DNA of 8,720 bases from Deinococcus sp. (GTDB lineage Bacteria; Deinococcota; Deinococci; Deinococcales; Deinococcaceae), in the NCBI GenBank assembly GCA_030524065.1, contig JAUNHF010000058.1:1-8720 (forward strand), in the 5' to 3' direction. The first letter of the stretch is position 1; the number at the start of each line of letters is the position of its first letter. Shown piece after piece: positions 8,514 through 8,720 of this stretch. The notes under the pieces are model-generated. The model searched no databases, was not told where the DNA came from, and was given only the letters and a program-made list of their open reading frames with translations. A program made the position numbers and the translations under genes.

Positions 8514-8720
8514 TCAAAAGGGCCTAGGGATCGGGTCGCCGCCGGACAGGGGCAGGTCGGCCAGCGGGGTGCCGCGCAGCTGTGCTTGCACATCGGCCAG
8601 GGGCAGGGCACCGGCCCGCAGCACTTCCAGCCCGCTTTCGCTGAGGCGCAGCACAGTGCTGGCTAGGCCGCTGGGTGGCTGGCCCCCGTCCCCGATCACT
8701 TGCCTGGCCAGGCCCAGGGC
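8514..8720 (-). CDS. L-threonylcarbamoyladenylate synthase, YrdC/Sua5 family (5' partial)
   Basis: The last 68 residues of a protein whose start lies beyond the window end. The stretch VIGDGGQPPSGLASTVLRL followed by VLRAGAL matches the end of the YrdC domain of TsaC/Sua5 proteins, which typically read D-G-G-x-x-x-x-G-x-x-STV and then V-L-R-x-G. These enzymes make threonylcarbamoyl-AMP from threonine, bicarbonate and ATP, the first step of the t6A37 modification of ANN-decoding tRNAs. The protein ends about 30 residues after this motif, so the extra C-terminal Sua5 domain is absent and the form is TsaC/YwlC-like. It ends in a Pro/Gly-rich tail. scpB follows 55 nt downstream in the same direction (19 nt if the GTG start is used), compatible with an operon. 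Residue evidence is short but characteristic. Confidence 0.8.
   Translation of the reverse strand, partial: ALGLARQVIGDGGQPPSGLASTVLRLSESGLEVLRAGALPLADVQAQLRGTPLADLPLSGGDPIPRPF

Overview
The window looks like ordinary chromosomal DNA from a high-GC bacterium, most likely Deinococcus or a close relative. This is an inference. It rests on high GC with strong third-position G/C, the gene set, and above all promoters in which a TANNNT -10 box sits 6-7 nt before the ATG with no Shine-Dalgarno. That layout is typical of leaderless transcripts, which are known to be abundant in Deinococcus. Nothing points to a mobile element, prophage, CRISPR array, or rRNA or tRNA gene. Coding density is very high, with no gap over about 100 bases.

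Plus strand, 1-3821: the 3' part of a GH13 hydrolase closely matching trehalose-6-phosphate hydrolase (TreC); a 92-bp gap with a hairpin and a leaderless promoter; guaB (IMP dehydrogenase with CBS domains); and, 3 nt behind guaB, a small M50 site-2-protease-like membrane metalloprotease.

Minus strand, 8720 down to 3889, read in transcription order: the C-terminal end of a YrdC/Sua5 (TsaC-type) threonylcarbamoyl-AMP synthase, scpB (chromosome segregation), gatA (Glu-tRNA(Gln)/Asp-tRNA(Asn) amidotransferase subunit A), a CitE/HpcH-like acyl-CoA lyase, a MaoC-fold hydratase overlapping it by 4 nt, and a class II tRNA CCA-end nucleotidyltransferase. The last gene converges on the M50 gene across a 67-bp gap.

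Three of the six minus-strand genes serve tRNA maturation or charging (t6A37 synthesis, Asn/Gln-tRNA amidation, CCA end). The citE-maoC pair forms a metabolic unit, possibly breaking down a branched C5 CoA ester such as itaconyl/citramalyl-CoA. Although the minus-strand genes are closely spaced, gatA, citE and cca each carry their own leaderless-type -10 box, so the block may be several short transcription units.

I found no convincing undescribed system. The best leads are the repeated leaderless promoter geometry, the citE-maoC pair, the substrate of the TreC-like enzyme, and whether the CCA enzyme is a CC-adding, A-adding or complete enzyme.
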